A stretch of 35,080 nt of DNA from JBOHER01 sp050701115 (lineage in GTDB: Bacteria > Actinomycetota > Actinomycetes > Mycobacteriales > Pseudonocardiaceae). A model generated the notes under the pieces. That model did not search any database and had not been told where the DNA came from. It was given only the letters and a program-made list of their open reading frames with translations. Location: positions 1-35,080 of the forward strand of contig JBOHER010000196.1 of assembly GCA_050701115.1 (NCBI GenBank), in the 5' to 3' direction. Every line of letters begins with the position of its first letter. The first letter of the stretch is position 1. The position numbers and the translations under genes were made by a program. This document shows, one piece after another, positions 7,060 through 17,300 of the stretch.

Positions 7060-8996
7060 GCGGTTCCTCCCTTGCTCACGGCCTCAGTCCGTTGCGGATG
7101 CCCGGCCAGCTCGGGTGTCGTGTAGTACTTCTCCAACTCGGTGAGTTCGAACAGTTCGAGCAGGTCTTGGCGCATGGGCAGTTGCTGTTTCGGCTGTATG
7201 GTGACCCCGGGTACGACCGGGTCGTCCTGCGCCGTGCCGCAGACCAGCAGTTTGTTCCGCCACTCCGAATTCATCATGGGGTGGTCGTCTCGGGTGTGCC
7301 CGCCCCGGCTCTCCGTCCGCATCAGCGCGGCCTTGGCCACCGCCTCGCTCACCATCAGCATATTGCGCAGGTCGAGCGCCAGGTGCCAGCCCGGATTGAA
7401 CTGCCGATGGCCCTCGACAACGACATTTCGGGCGCGCGATTTGATTTCGGCAAGCTTCTCCAGCGCCTGCTCGATTTCCTCGGCCTTGCGGATGATGCCG
7501 ACCAGATCGTTCATCGACTGCTGCAGCTCGGTCTGCAGCGTGTAGGGATTCTCCGCGCTGTCTTCACCAGCAGGATTGAACGGCACCAACGCCATCCGGG
7601 CCGCACCATCCACATCAGACTGACTGACCTCGGGCCGCGCGCCAAGCGTGTCGACGTAGTCGGCCGCCCCAAGGCCGGCACGCCGTCCGAACACCAGCAA
7701 GTCGGACAGTGAATTGCCGCCGAGCCGGTTGGACCCGTGCATCCCACCCGAGCATTCGCCTGCCGCGAACAGCCCGGGCACGGACGAGGCGGCCGTGTCC
7801 GGATCGACCTCGATGCCGCCCATCACGTAGTGGCAGGTGGGTCCCACTTCCATCGGCTCCGTCGTGATGTCGACGTCGGCCAGCTCCTTGAACTGGTGGT
7901 ACATCGACGGGAGCCTGCGCTGAATCTCCTCGGCAGGCATACGGCTGGCAATGTCCAGGAAGACGCCGCCGTGCGGTGAGCCGCGGCCCTCCTTCACCTC
8001 GGAGTTGATCGCCCGCGCGACCTCGTCCCGAGGAAGCAAGTCCGGCGTGCGCCGGTTTTCGTCCGGATCGGTGTACCAGCGGTCGGCCTCGTCCTCGCTT
8101 TCCGCATACTGGCCCTTGAAGACCTCCGGGATGTAGTCGAACATGAACCGGCTGCCCTCGGAGTTCTTCAGCACTCCCCCATCACCACGGACGCCCTCGG
8201 TGACCAGGATGCCCTTGACGCTGGGCGGCCACACCATGCCCGTCGGATGGAACTGCACGAACTCCATGTTGATCAGCGTGGCGCCCGCTCGGAGCGCCAA
8301 GGCGTGGCCATCTCCGGTGTACTCCCACGAGTTGGAGGTCACCTTGAAGGACTTGCCGATACCACCGGTAGCCATCACCACCGCTGGTGCCTCGAACAGT
8401 ACGAACCGACCGGACTCCCGCCAGTATCCGAAGGCTCCCGCGATGGCACCCGAGGAATCCTTCAGAAGTTCGGTGATGGTGCACTCGTGGAAGACCTTCA
8501 GCTTCGCCTCGTAGTCATCGTACTGCCGGAAGTCCTCCTGTTGCAGCGAAACGATCTTCTGCTGCATCGTGCGGATGAGTTCCAGGCCGGTGCGGTCGCC
8601 GACATGGGCCAACCGGGGATAGGTGTGCCCGCCGAAGTTGCGCTGGCTGATCCGCCCGTCCTTGGTGCGGTCGAACAGCGCGCCGTAGGTCTCCAGCTCC
8701 CAAACCCGGTCCGGAGCCTCCTGCGCGTGCAGTTCGGCCATACGCCAGTTGTTCAGGAACTTGCCGCCACGCATGGTGTCGCGGAAGTGCACCTGCCAGT
8801 TGTCGTTCGAGTTGGCGTTGCCCATGGACGCCGCACAGCCACCTTCGGCCATCACGGTGTGCGCCTTGCCGAACAGCGACTTGCAGATCACCGCCGTTCG
8901 CAGGCCCCGCTGCCTGGCTTCGATCGCGGCGCGCAGTCCTGCCCCGCCGGCCCCGATCACCAGTACGTCATAGCTGTGCCGTTCTACTTCCGTCAC
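7056..8996 (-). CDS. sdhA: Succinate dehydrogenase flavoprotein subunit (Sdh1 type)
   Basis: The 646-residue catalytic subunit oxidising succinate to fumarate. The N-terminal FAD-binding motif is VIGAGGAGLRAA. AHTVMAEGG supplies H46, the usual site of covalent FAD attachment. Substrate-site motifs include FHPTGM, EGVRGDGG, GSPHGGVFLDIA and HYVMGGIEVD. From memory M. tuberculosis Rv0248c has the same length. The start is GTG at 8996 with GGGAG about 11 bases upstream. The anchor gene ends 15 bases before it, so the operon order is anchor, flavoprotein, iron-sulfur protein. Confidence 0.93.
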   Translation of the reverse strand: MTEVERHSYDVLVIGAGGAGLRAAIEARQRGLRTAVICKSLFGKAHTVMAEGGCAASMGNANSNDNWQVHFRDTMRGGKFLNNWRMAELHAQEAPDRVWELETYGALFDRTKDGRISQRNFGGHTYPRLAHVGDRTGLELIRTMQQKIVSLQQEDFRQYDDYEAKLKVFHECTITELLKDSSGAIAGAFGYWRESGRFVLFEAPAVVMATGGIGKSFKVTSNSWEYTGDGHALALRAGATLINMEFVQFHPTGMVWPPSVKGILVTEGVRGDGGVLKNSEGSRFMFDYIPEVFKGQYAESEDEADRWYTDPDENRRTPDLLPRDEVARAINSEVKEGRGSPHGGVFLDIASRMPAEEIQRRLPSMYHQFKELADVDITTEPMEVGPTCHYVMGGIEVDPDTAASSVPGLFAAGECSGGMHGSNRLGGNSLSDLLVFGRRAGLGAADYVDTLGARPEVSQSDVDGAARMALVPFNPAGEDSAENPYTLQTELQQSMNDLVGIIRKAEEIEQALEKLAEIKSRARNVVVEGHRQFNPGWHLALDLRNMLMVSEAVAKAALMRTESRGGHTRDDHPMMNSEWRNKLLVCGTAQDDPVVPGVTIQPKQQLPMRQDLLELFELTELEKYYTTPELAGHPQRTEAVSKGGTA

Positions 8997-9011
8997 GCTC
9001 GATTTGCTCCC

Positions 9012-9809
9012 TTAGCCAATGATCCGCAGGTCGCTGATGGCCCCGCTGGACACCAACATCACGTACAGGTCGGTCAGGATCAGCGTGCCGAGCGTGATCC
9101 AGGCCAACTCCATATGGCGGGTATTCAATGCGGACACCTTGGTCCACATCCAATAGCGGATCGGATGTTTGGAGAAGTGCTTGAGGCGCCCACCGGTGAC
9201 GTGCCTGCACGAATGGCAGGACAGTGTGTAGGCCCACAACAGAATCACGTTGATGGCCAGGATGAAGTTGCCGAGCCCGAGCCCGAACCCGTCCGGCGAG
9301 CGGAAGGCGATGATCGCGTCGTAGGTGTTGATCAGCGAAATGATCACCGCGAAGTAGAAGAAATACCGGTGCGCGTTCTGGATGATCAACGGCAGCCGGG
9401 TCTCGCCGGTATAGCTCTTGTGCGGCTCGGGCACCGCACAGGCGGGTGGCGAGAACCAGAACGCGCGGTAGTAGGCCTTGCGGTAGTAGTAGCAGGTGAG
9501 CCGGAACGCGAGCAGGAACGGCAGGCTCAACGCCGCATAGGGGATGAGCGCGTGATCAGGCAGGAACCGGCCGAAGTGCGCCGCCTCCTCGATACATCCG
9601 TTCGACATGCATGGTGAGTAGAACGGGGTGAGGTAGTGGTAGTCCTCGACCCAGTAATCCCGCTGCAGGAAGGCCCGCGTGGTCGCGTAGATGACGAAAA
9701 TCCCCAGACCGACCGCGGTGAGCAGTGGAGGCATCCACCAACGGTCGGTGCGCAGGGTCGGAACAGGTAGCCGCGCTCGGGGTGGCGCGTGAACTCCGGT
9801 ATCCGTCAC
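9012..9809 (-). CDS. sdhC: Succinate dehydrogenase membrane anchor (Rv0249c-like)
   Basis: A 265-residue membrane protein with about five helices, beginning MPPLLTAVGLGIFVIY and ending WITLGTLILTDLYVML. Histidines near helix ends (NAHRYFF, CHSCRHV, NTRHMEL) are plausible haem ligands. The frame stays open far upstream to 10043, but that part is a low-complexity arginine-rich shadow. GTG 9809 is chosen because it overlaps the stop of the preceding small gene by 4 bases (GTGA). The length is close to M. tuberculosis Rv0249c. It anchors SdhAB and passes electrons to menaquinone, as known for this family. Confidence 0.88.
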   Translation of the reverse strand: MTDTGVHAPPRARLPVPTLRTDRWWMPPLLTAVGLGIFVIYATTRAFLQRDYWVEDYHYLTPFYSPCMSNGCIEEAAHFGRFLPDHALIPYAALSLPFLLAFRLTCYYYRKAYYRAFWFSPPACAVPEPHKSYTGETRLPLIIQNAHRYFFYFAVIISLINTYDAIIAFRSPDGFGLGLGNFILAINVILLWAYTLSCHSCRHVTGGRLKHFSKHPIRYWMWTKVSALNTRHMELAWITLGTLILTDLYVMLVSSGAISDLRIIG

Positions 9810-10096
9810 GAGCGCTCGCCGTGGTAGCCGCCGACGCCTTCGTCGTCTGCCCCGGCCCACAACGAGGGGTCGTAGGGCGTATCGGGCACGACTACGACAT
9901 CCGACCGGTCTGGTTTCGCCTGCACGGGTACCGGCGGTGCGCCTTCGAACTCGTCGGCATCGATGTCCAGCCGATCCAGGTCGTTGACCAGCCGGCGCAC
10001 CGCGGGCACGTCGCCGTAGCGACTGCGTAGCGTACCGATGCACTGTCGGAGTTGCCCGATGGTTCGTCGAAGTTCAGCGATCTCGGTGGTTGCCAC
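9806..10096 (-). CDS. Small protein opening the sdh operon (Rv0250c-like)
   Basis: A 96-residue soluble protein: a helical N-terminal half (EIAELRRTIGQLRQCIGTLRSRYGD...VRRLVNDLDRLDID, shown in parts) and an acidic, proline-rich C-terminal half. The GTG at 10096 has GGAGGT (10108-10103) 6 bases upstream. Its stop overlaps the anchor gene start by 4 bases. M. tuberculosis has a gene of nearly identical length (Rv0250c, about 97 residues) at this place in the sdh1 operon, so it is likely a conserved accessory factor. No biochemical role is recognised. Confidence 0.8.
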   Translation of the reverse strand: MATTEIAELRRTIGQLRQCIGTLRSRYGDVPAVRRLVNDLDRLDIDADEFEGAPPVPVQAKPDRSDVVVVPDTPYDPSLWAGADDEGVGGYHGERS

Positions 10097-10470
10097 GTCG
10101 ACACCTCCATGCCAGCTCGGTAGTCACGCCAATGGCTTTCGACTTTGCCTTGAATCGAACCCACGTGACAAGGGCCACAAGCGGATCATTGCGGCGCACT
10201 CTAGCGGGATGCTCCGAGGGCCGCACGCGTGGCACGGACAAATGCGGCCCTCAGAGGCTTGTGTCTTACTCATAAGTCGGGCTATTCACCGCGGCGCGCT
10301 CACCTCAATCACACCCCTCACCTGCAGTCAGTCGTCGCAAGCCACCCTCCTGGCGGCCCCCGCCAACTGACTTGTGAATAACCCTCCTTGATCGACGCGG
10401 AGTATGGGCCACTGAGCGTCCCGAACTCCGCATTCGCGCTGATGAAGCACCCGTAGCGCTCGGGTTCTGT
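10097..10470. other. Intergenic region: recX end to sdh operon start
   Basis: These 374 bases separate the recX stop from the first gene of the sdh operon, both leftward, so the sdh promoter should lie here. It contains the hairpin at 10212-10256 and two weak, widely spaced inverted repeats (AGTCAGT with ACTGACT; TATTCAC with GTGAATA). I see no convincing open frame, tRNA or clear -35/-10 pair. Confidence 0.6.
10212..10256 (-). terminator. Hairpin downstream of recX
   Basis: Arms 10212-10225 and 10243-10256 pair over 14 positions with one mismatch, which becomes a G-U pair in leftward RNA. The inner 10 bases are perfect (GAGGGCCGCA with TGCGGCCCTC) and the loop is 17 bases. It can end recX transcription before the sdh promoter. 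No T-tract is present. It could also be a copy of a dispersed palindromic repeat. Confidence 0.5.
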
Positions 10471-11019
10471 TCAGGGGCTGGACTGGATCTCGTCCAGCAG
10501 GCCGGTCTCCCGGCCGGATTCGCTGAGTTCCTCGCGCACCACCCGGTAGGCGAGCCCTTCCGGGTAGCCCTTCCGGGCCAGCATGCCCACCAGCCGACGC
10601 ACAGCGGTGGTTTCCTCGACCTGCTGGAGACCGCGCAGCCGCTTGCGGACCAGAGCCCGTGCCCGGTGTTCCTCGGCGTCACTGTCGAGGGCGCCGACCG
10701 CGTCCTCGGCGATCTCTTTGCCGACCCCTTTGCGGAGCAACTCGGCTTTCAGTGCCCGCCTGCCGAGACCCTGGTAGGCGTGCCGGGAACGCACCCACAT
10801 CTCGGCGAAATCGCTGTCATCGATCAGACCTGCCTGGTCGAACTTGCCGAGCACCTGCTCGGCGACCTCGGGGTCAATTCCTTTACCGGCCAAGGCCGTC
10901 CGTAGTTCGTCGCGGGTGCGCGGCCTGCCCGCGAGCAGCCGGTAACAGATATCCCGCGCTTGCCGTGCGGGATCTTGCTGCTGTTCGGCCGGCTGCTCGC
11001 GGTGTGTTCTTCGGGCCAT
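10471..11019 (-). CDS. recX: Recombination regulator RecX
   Basis: A 182-residue, mostly helical protein of the RecX family, which binds RecA filaments and limits RecA activity. It shows the typical three-helix repeats: ARDICYRLLAGRPRTRDELRTAL, GLIDDSDFAEMWVRSRH and GLGRRALKAELLRKGV (shown as short parts of a continuous fold). It starts at ATG 11019, only 8 bases after the recA stop on the same strand, so it is co-transcribed with recA and shares its damage induction. The last residues, GLLDEIQSSP, are variable in the family. Confidence 0.92.
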   Translation of the reverse strand: MARRTHREQPAEQQQDPARQARDICYRLLAGRPRTRDELRTALAGKGIDPEVAEQVLGKFDQAGLIDDSDFAEMWVRSRHAYQGLGRRALKAELLRKGVGKEIAEDAVGALDSDAEEHRARALVRKRLRGLQQVEETTAVRRLVGMLARKGYPEGLAYRVVREELSESGRETGLLDEIQSSP

Positions 11020-11027
11020 GTGAACGG

Positions 11028-13253
<2,226 letters not shown>

Positions 13254-13306
13254 GGAAATCCACCTCACTGGTATGGGGATCTATGTGTGAGCTTGTGTCA
13301 GGGCTG

Positions 13307-13329
13307 ACGCTACGGACGAGGACCGACAG
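13307..13329 (-). promoter_or_regulatory. RecA-NDp (PafBC-type) promoter of recA
   Basis: On the minus strand the sequence is CTGTCGGTC (13329-13321), an 8-base spacer, then TAGCGT (13312-13307). It fits the RecA-NDp consensus tTGTCRgtg-N8-TAnnnT closely: TGTCGGT is kept, the spacer is exact and the -10 is exact. This motif defines the LexA-independent DNA-damage promoter of mycobacterial recA, activated by PafBC. Transcription should begin about 45 bases before the recA ATG. Confidence 0.85.
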
Positions 13330-13386
13330 TTCGGCGGTCTCGGCGCAATCTGTGGACAACCGACCCCGATGTGGACAACATGGTAG

Positions 13387-13402
13387 ACGAACAGGTGTTC
13401 GA
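13387..13402 (-). promoter_or_regulatory. LexA (SOS) box of recA
   Basis: ACGAACAGGTGTTCGA matches the actinobacterial SOS box TCGAAC-N4-GTTCGA at 11 of 12 positions. It lies 134 bases upstream of the recA start. The M. tuberculosis recA box has the same AGGT spacer, as I recall it. It gives LexA control of a second, upstream recA promoter. Confidence 0.88.
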
Positions 13403-13449
13403 TGGAAGCGTGACACGCCCGGTTGTCGCTACTTTCTGCGCCGACTTCG

Positions 13450-13644
13450 TCAACGACGCTCGGACGGGACGTCGAACTCCGCGCAGATCGCCCGCCAGAT
13501 CTCCTTGGCAGAGACTCCCGACTCCAGCGCCTGGTTCGGTGTCTTACCGCCGAGCGAGCTGAGCACATGATCTGTGGCGATCGACTCTGCCCGCAGCGTG
13601 CCGAACTCCTCCGCCATCCGTCGCCGGAACACCGTGTTACGCAT
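13450..13644 (-). CDS. DUF3046 family protein (Rv2738c-like)
   Basis: A 64-residue protein recognisable as DUF3046: it starts MRNTVFRRRM, has the acidic stretch AEEFGTLRAES, and a helical C-terminus ending AKEIWRAICAEFDVPSERR. The family is found in Actinobacteria next to recA; in M. tuberculosis it is Rv2738c. The ATG at 13644 has no Shine-Dalgarno sequence. A TAGGCT box (13658-13653) lies 8 bases upstream, so the mRNA may be leaderless. Function is unknown. It is 196 bases upstream of recA, separated by the recA damage promoters, and so is probably a separate transcript. Confidence 0.88.
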   Translation of the reverse strand: MRNTVFRRRMAEEFGTLRAESIATDHVLSSLGGKTPNQALESGVSAKEIWRAICAEFDVPSERR

Positions 13645-13684
13645 CGATCCGCAGCCTACGGCAGGCGCCCGAGGACGACGGCGG

Positions 13685-13690
13685 TACCGT
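13685..13690 (+). promoter_or_regulatory. Predicted -10 box of a leaderless small gene
   Basis: TACCGT fits the actinobacterial -10 consensus TANNNT and lies exactly 7 bases before the GTG at 13698, the usual arrangement for leaderless transcripts. A mirrored box for the DUF3046 gene is at 13653-13658. No clear -35 element is visible. Confidence 0.5.
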
Positions 13691-13697
13691 TGATCAC

Positions 13698-13820
13698 GTG
13701 CTGCTCACCCAGATCAACGCACCAGAATGGGCCCCGCTCGCCCTCCAACTCGCCAGCGTGGCCGTGCTGGTCTCCGCGCTCGTCGTGCTGCTCGTCGTGT
13801 GGCGCAACCGGAATCGCTGA
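13698..13820 (+). CDS. Probable 40-residue single-span membrane peptide
   Basis: A short open frame begins GTG CTG CTC ACC and ends at TGA 13818-13820. The peptide starts VLLTQINAPEWAPL, has one hydrophobic helix (LQLASVAVLVSALVVLLVVW in outline) and ends with the basic tail RNRNR, a positive-inside anchor. Almost all third codon positions are G or C, as in real genes here. There is no Shine-Dalgarno site, but a -10 box 7 bases upstream supports leaderless translation. It diverges from the DUF3046 gene and converges on the gene at 13824-14344, ending 3 bases from it. Function is unknown. Confidence 0.6.
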   Translation: MLLTQINAPEWAPLALQLASVAVLVSALVVLLVVWRNRNR

Positions 13821-13823
13821 GTC

Positions 13824-14344
13824 CTACTCGCCCGGCCGGATGCGCTGCTCGAAGTAGCCTGCCAGCTCAGAGGGCGTCTTCAGGGTGACATTGTCGCTGA
13901 CGCTGTCCTGCACGATGTAGCCGAGCAACGAGCGGTCGGGAACCGCGAAGGTCGGCACCGACATCGTGTTGCCCGCCGCTGCCGCATAACGGCCGCCGGC
14001 CGGACCGGTAGCCATGCCCGGCGAGCACTGGCCGTCCGCGACAACGCCTGCCCGTTGCCGGAGGCATCCGGTGAAGCCGGCCTCGTCGGCCGCCCCCGGC
14101 TGCCTGCACTCGCCGGCCGAGTAGGTCGTCGGTGAACCGAACGGGAAGAAGACCATGGCCAATACCGCGATCAGCAACACCGCCGCGACGGCCATACCGC
14201 GATCAGCAGTTTCTTCTTGTTCCCGGGCTGCCCACCGGACTGCTGTGCGACCGGATAAGACGGGAAGTCGGCCGGTACCGCCTGCCGCGCGGTGATCACC
14301 GGCTGCCCGCCGAATGTCGGTGGGGTGGGTGATGATGGGCGCAT
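13824..14344 (-). pseudogene. Membrane-anchored protein gene with a one-base frameshift
   Basis: Two frames together make one typical protein. The first starts at ATG 14344 (MRPSSPTPPTFGGQPV), is proline- and glutamine-rich, and ends in the basic start of a helix, GNKKKLLIAV, then hits a stop. The second frame, from about 14195, supplies the rest of the helix (MAVAAVLLIAVLAMVFF) and an extracellular domain of about 105 residues with three cysteines (GECRQ, GCLRQ, GQCSP). The break is at about 14195. A second copy of the local sequence 35 bases on has one extra T, so the simplest cause is loss of one T. It may be a true mutation or an assembly error. The domain is not recognised. Confidence 0.65.
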
Positions 14345-17300
14345 GGCCGACTCGGCGCCCGCTGACGTGCTGGACCTGTTCTCCCCGGCGACCCGGGCCT
14401 GGTTCACCGGGGCATTCAGCGCGCCCACCGCCGCGCAGGCTGGCGCGTGGCGCGCCGCGCATGCGGGCGAGAACCCGCTGGTGATCGCGCCGACCGGCTC
14501 GGGCAAGACACTCGCCGCCTTCCTGTGGGCAGTGGACCGCCTCGCCACCGAACCGCACCCCAGTCAGCCCAAGCACCGCTGCCGGGTGCTCTACGTCTCA
14601 CCGCTCAAGGCGCTGGCGGTCGACGTGCAGCGCAACCTGCGCGCACCACTGGCGGGGATCACCGAGGCAGGTCACGCGCTGGGCTCGCCTACTCCGGACA
14701 TCACCGTCGGCATCCGCACCGGCGACACCACATCCGCCGAGCGCCGCTCCTTCGCGCGCACGCCGCCCGACATTCTGGTGACCACGCCTGAGTCGCTGTT
14801 CCTGATCCTCACCTCGGCCGCCCGGGACTCCTTGCGCGGGGTACGGACGGTGATCATCGATGAAGTGCACGCCGTGGCAGGCACCAAGCGCGGCGCACAT
14901 CTGGCCCTCTCGCTGGAGCGCCTCGACGCCCTGCTCCCCCGTCGGGCCCAGCGGATCGGGCTGTCCGCCACGGTGCGCCCGGTGGAGGAGGTGCGCACGT
15001 TTCTCGCGGGTGGGCGACCCACCCGAGTGGTGCAGCCGCCGACACCCAAGACCATCGAGGTTCGGGTTGAGGTCCCGGTGGCAGACATGGCCACTGTGGA
15101 CGCTCCCGCGGTAGCGCCGAGAACCCAGCCTCTCCCTTCCGAGGGCGGGATCGGTACCCAGGAGGAGATCGCGGGCACGGCGGCCCGGCGTCCGTCCATC
15201 TGGCCCGCGGTGGAACAGCGCATCCTCGACCTGGTGCTCGCGCACCGGTCCACGATCGTCTTCGCCAATTCCCGGCGAATCGCGGAACGGCTCACCGCGC
15301 GGCTCAACGAATTGCACTCCGGCCCCGCCGTGGTCGAGCGCTTTCCGGCCGAGCTGATCGGCGAGTCGGGGCTGACCACCGGTGTTCCGGATCAGGTCGT
15401 CGCCCGCGCCCATCATGGATCCATGGCGCGTGAGCAGCGCACGCTGGTCGAAGAGGAGCTCAAGTCCGGCCGATTGCCGTGTGTGGTGGCCACATCCTCG
15501 CTCGAACTGGGTATCGATATGGGCGCGGTGGACCTGGTGGTGCAGGTGGAAGCGCCGCCCACGGTCGCATCCGGCCTGCAACGGATCGGCCGGGCGGGCC
15601 ACCATGTGGGCGCGGTGTCCAGCGGGATCGTCTTCCCGAAGTTCCGCGGCGACCTGGTGTCCTGCGCCGTGGTGGCCGAGCGAATGACCAACGGGGCGAT
15701 CGAGGAGTTGCGCTATCCACGCAATCCGCTGGATGTGCTCGCCCAGCAGATCGTGGCCATGCTCGCGCTCGAACCGTGCACAGTGGACGACCTGGCCGCT
15801 GTGATCCGAGGTGCGGCACCCTTCAGCGCACTGCCGGACAGTGCCCTGTACGCGGTGCTCGACATGCTGGCGGGCAAGTACCCCAGCACAGACTTCGGTG
15901 AACTACGCCCGCGCATCACGTGGAACCGGACCACCGGTGAGCTCAGCGGCCGACCAGGATCGCAGCGACTCGCGGTCACGTCCGGCGGCACCATTCCCGA
16001 CCGCGGCCTGTTCACCGTGATGACCCCGAGTTCGGCGGAAGGACCCGGGTCCCGAGTCGGTGAGCTCGACGAGGAAATGGTCTACGAATCGCGTGCGGGT
16101 GACACCATCCTGCTCGGCACATCCTCCTGGCGGATCACCGACATCACCCACGACCGGGTCATGGTCGTTCCTGCCCCTGGGGAGGCGGCCCGGATGCCGT
16201 TCTGGAAGGGCGACACGCCAGGGCGGCCACTCGAACTCGGCAGGGCCCAAGGCGCGTTCCTCCGCGAACTGTCCACACTGGATGAGCCAGCGGCGAGGGA
16301 ACGGGCGGCGGCAGCGGGCCTGGACGAGTGGGCGTGTGACAACCTGCTGGCCTATCTTACCGACCAGCAGGCGGCCACCACGGTGATCCCGCACGACACG
16401 ACGGTGGTCGTCGAGCGCTTCCGCGACGAGCTCGGCGACTGGCGGGTCGTCGTGCACTCTCCGTTCGGCGCGCGCGTCAACGCGCCGTGGGCGTTGGCGA
16501 TCGGTGCGCGACTGCGCGATCGGCGCGGCATCGACGTCAAACTCGCGCACTCCGACGACGGCATCGTGCTGCGGATGCCGGACGCGCTTGAGGCGGACGG
16601 TACGCCGGTTGCGATCACTCTGGACGACCTGATCCTCGAACCCGACGACGTCGAGTCCACAACTGTCGCGGAAGTCGGCGGGTCCGCACTGTTCTCCGCG
16701 CGCTTCCGAGAATGTGCCGCGCGATCGCTGCTGCTGCCCAGGCGGGACCCGCGTCGTCGCCAGCCGCTCTGGCAGCAACGGCAACGGGCATCGCAGCTGC
16801 TGGCCGTGGCCGCGCAGTACCCGCGCTTTCCGGTGGTACTCGAGGCGATGCGGGAATGCCTGCAGGATGTCTACGACGTCGAAGGACTGCGCTCGCTGAT
16901 GGCGGACGTGTCCGCTCGCCGGGTGCGGGTAGTCGAGGTGGAAACCCCATCGGCATCGCCGTTCGCTCGCAGCCTGCTGTTCGGCTATGTCGGGATGTTC
17001 ATGTACTCCAGCGATGTGCCGCTGGCCGAGCGGCGCGCGGCGGCGTTGTCCCTGGACTCCGCGCTGCTGGCCGAGCTACTGGGCACCGATTCGATCCGGG
17101 AACTGCTCGACGCCGACGTGATCGTCGCAGTCGAGCGGCAGCTGCAACACCTCGTCGAAGACCGTCATGCGCTCGACCCAGAGGACGCGGCCGATCTGCT
17201 GCGGGTCCTGGGCGACCTGTCATTGCCGGAGGCGAGTGAACGCGGAGTGTCCGAGGATTGGCTGCACGCACTGGAATCGGCGGGCCGCGCGATCCGGCTG

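Noticed and set aside
8247..9617. 456-codon rightward open frame antisense to sdhA/sdhC
   Set aside because: Histidine-, arginine- and glycine-rich shadow of the sdh genes with no recognisable protein family.
10140..10170. GGTTCGATTC on the minus strand, like a tRNA T-loop
   Set aside because: The flanking bases do not pair into a 5-bp T-stem and no acceptor, D or anticodon arms can be formed around it.
10372..10378. TTGTGAA upstream of the sdh operon, like half of a Rex or CRP site
   Set aside because: The second half-site is missing at the expected distance, so there is no palindrome to support either regulator.
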